NCBI GenBank assembly: GCA_027858635.1
Contig: JAQICG010000187.1
Coordinates: forward strand, 1 to 6,742
Length of the DNA: 6,742 nt
Direction: 5' to 3'
DNA from: Gammaproteobacteria bacterium
GTDB lineage: Bacteria > Pseudomonadota > Gammaproteobacteria > SZUA-229
Part shown: positions 5,660 through 6,742 of the stretch, in pieces
How the letters are laid out: each line of letters opens with the position of its first letter
How positions within the stretch are numbered: position 1 is the first letter of the stretch
Position numbers and translations under genes: made by a program
The notes under the pieces: generated by a model
What the model was told of the DNA's origin: nothing
The model's database searches: none
Seen by the model: only the letters and a program-made list of their open reading frames with translations

Positions 5660-6526
5660 ATGACGAATGATGAGGTGACAGAAAATGAACGCCAGCAGAG
5701 GCTAGCCGCGATTAAGGAAGACACTTCCTATAGTCTGGCCTATGAAGATCAGGATTTTCTGCTCAGCGATGAGCTGCGGCCGGTGCGGTTACAATTGGAG
5801 CTAATGAAGCCCGAGTATTACCTGCGCCACCAAAATGTGCTCTCCACAATTGTGGTATTTGGCAGCGCCCGTCTGCAATCACCGGCGCAAGCCCAGGACC
5901 AACTGGCGGCGTTGCAGGAACGTGCTGTGTCCAACCCCGATGATCCAACGCTGGCGACAGAGATCAGCGCTGCTCGCCGGAAAGTCGAATACTCACGCTA
6001 TTACGAGGAAGCGCGCTACTTCAGCGAGACTGTTTCGCGTCGCTTTCAACAGCAGGGTCGTCTGGATTTTGTTGTGGTTACGGGCGGTGGACCGGGCATT
6101 ATGGAAGCGGCGAACCGGGGTGCATTCGAGGCCGACGCGCGTAGCATCGGCCTTAACATTACCCTGCCGCATGAGCAGGAGCCCAATTCATATATCAGTC
6201 CGGATCTGTGTTTCCAGTTTCGCTATTTTGGCCTACGCAAGATGCATTTTCTGTTGCGGGCCAGGGCATTAGTCGCATTTCCGGGTGGCTATGGCACATT
6301 CGACGAGCTGTTCGAAACGCTCACACTCATACAGACCGGCAAGGTAAAACGAATGCCAGTCGTTCTGGTCGGTGAACGATTCTGGCGTCGAGTGATCGAC
6401 TTCGAGTTCCTGGTGGAGGAGGGAATGATAGGCCGACAGGACATAGATATATTCACTATTGTGGATACGGCAGACGAGGCGATAGCCGTGTTGCAGGATT
6501 TTTATCAAGGGGTGCCTCCAGTCTAG
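5660..6526 (+). CDS. LOG family (TIGR00730) Rossmann-fold protein
   Basis: 288-residue cytoplasmic protein of the Lonely-Guy family. Characterised members hydrolyse nucleoside 5'-monophosphates to a free base and ribose 5-phosphate (cytokinin-activating LOG, bacterial PpnN). Seen: the first beta strand with VVFGSAR (65-71), the nucleotide-binding loop GGGPGIMEAANRGA (142-155), the conserved R193-K194 (GLRKMHF) and the signature PGGYGTFDE (208-216), with E216 as the expected catalytic acid. All key residues are present. Compared with short LOG proteins (about 180-200 residues) it has an N-terminal extension of about 60 residues and an insertion at about 72-118 between the first strand and its helix, charged and probably helical. 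The SD is weak (AGAG about 10 bases before the ATG), suggesting dependence on the genes upstream. AMP-type nucleotide hydrolysis is the likely activity; base specificity cannot be read from the sequence. Lysine decarboxylase, an old label of the family, is unlikely. Confidence 0.9.
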   Translation: MTNDEVTENERQQRLAAIKEDTSYSLAYEDQDFLLSDELRPVRLQLELMKPEYYLRHQNVLSTIVVFGSARLQSPAQAQDQLAALQERAVSNPDDPTLATEISAARRKVEYSRYYEEARYFSETVSRRFQQQGRLDFVVVTGGGPGIMEAANRGAFEADARSIGLNITLPHEQEPNSYISPDLCFQFRYFGLRKMHFLLRARALVAFPGGYGTFDELFETLTLIQTGKVKRMPVVLVGERFWRRVIDFEFLVEEGMIGRQDIDIFTIVDTADEAIAVLQDFYQGVPPV

Positions 6527-6530
6527 TCCT

Positions 6531-6548
6531 TGATCTGGTGCCGGATCA
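6531..6548 (+). terminator. Hairpin just after the LOG gene, possible weak terminator
   Basis: TGATCT and GGATCA pair (five Watson-Crick pairs plus one U-G) around a GGTGCC loop, 4 bp after the stop codon. No T-run follows, so it is not a classic intrinsic terminator; it may instead protect the 3' end of the messenger. Confidence 0.3.
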
Positions 6549-6603
6549 TCTGTGCGAGATAAGCGCGTTAATCAATTGTTTCGTGCGGACACATCCCCTG
6601 TAA

Positions 6604-6623
6604 ACCAGGTGTTATCGCCTGGT
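6604..6623 (+). terminator. Stem-loop downstream of the LOG operon
   Basis: ACCAGGTG and CGCCTGGT form an 8-bp stem with one U-G pair and a TTAT tetraloop. No T-run follows on either strand. It may terminate with help from Rho, protect the operon's 3' end, or belong to the leader of the reading frame starting at 6664. Confidence 0.4.
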
Positions 6624-6663
6624 CAGCCCCATTCAGTGAATAATATTATTTTGAGGAATAAGT

Positions 6664-6742
6664 ATGGCTTTCACGTTAACAAAAAAATGGCTCCTCGCTG
6701 TTTCACCTGGGTAATAGGGCTAAACTGACGCAAAATTCGAGC
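6664..6742 (+). other. Possible start of a gene, interrupted or frameshifted
   Basis: GAGGA at 6653-6657 lies six bases before an ATG at 6664, an ideal translation start. The frame gives MAFTLTKKWLLAVSPG and then TAA at 6712. Right after the sixth codon is a run of seven A (6681-6687). If one A is surplus, or the ribosome slips +1, the frame continues open to the window end (TKNGSSLFHLGN and onward). The 16-codon version has a basic-hydrophobic look, like the start of a signal peptide. It could be a leader peptide, a broken gene, a frameshift or chance. Not recognised. Confidence 0.3.

Noticed and set aside
1..6742. tRNA, rRNA or riboswitch genes
   Set aside because: No cloverleaf, rRNA-like or known riboswitch core was recognised by eye on either strand; a covariance-model scan was not possible.

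Overview
The window looks like chromosomal DNA from a Gram-negative proteobacterium, most likely a gammaproteobacterium. The pointers are a CpxA/CpxR-type envelope two-component system, a Spy/CpxP-like lipoprotein with an outer-membrane type lipobox, Shine-Dalgarno sites before most genes and moderate base composition. The species cannot be named from the sequence alone.

Left half (about 1-2960, minus strand): a three-gene envelope-stress module. A small Spy/CpxP-family lipoprotein gene (2274-2720) comes first. It has a consensus TATAAT -10 element and, further upstream, three GTAAC repeats spaced exactly 10 bp apart that closely resemble a CpxR box. A strong intrinsic terminator (2212-2248) follows it. 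Next come an OmpR/CpxR-type response regulator (1495-2181) and its HAMP sensor histidine kinase (191-1498), which overlap by ATGA. The likely logic is a sensor kinase, a regulator and a periplasm-facing target or feedback protein. Positions 1-190, downstream of the kinase, hold no gene I can support.

Middle (about 2880-3528): a scar-like region. It contains a 99-codon fragment matching only the C-terminal effector domain of a LysR-type regulator, possible insertion-sequence end material beside it, and an AT-rich spacer with two C6 runs. The right part of the spacer carries a plausible sigma70 promoter and several short palindromes leading to the next operon.

Right half (3529-6526, plus strand): a compact run of four genes. 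These are a small DUF2934 protein, a metallo-beta-lactamase/beta-CASP RNA-processing-type hydrolase with all its metal ligands, a small four-helix membrane protein with an unusual His-X-His motif, and a LOG-family (TIGR00730) nucleotide phosphoribohydrolase-like protein. Gaps are 18, 57 and 22 bp, so they are probably co-transcribed. The combination suggests RNA or nucleotide turnover, perhaps in a stress response, but that is inference. The last 216 bases hold two hairpins and a well-placed ribosome binding site with a start codon, whose reading frame stops after 16 codons unless the frame shifts at a run of seven A.
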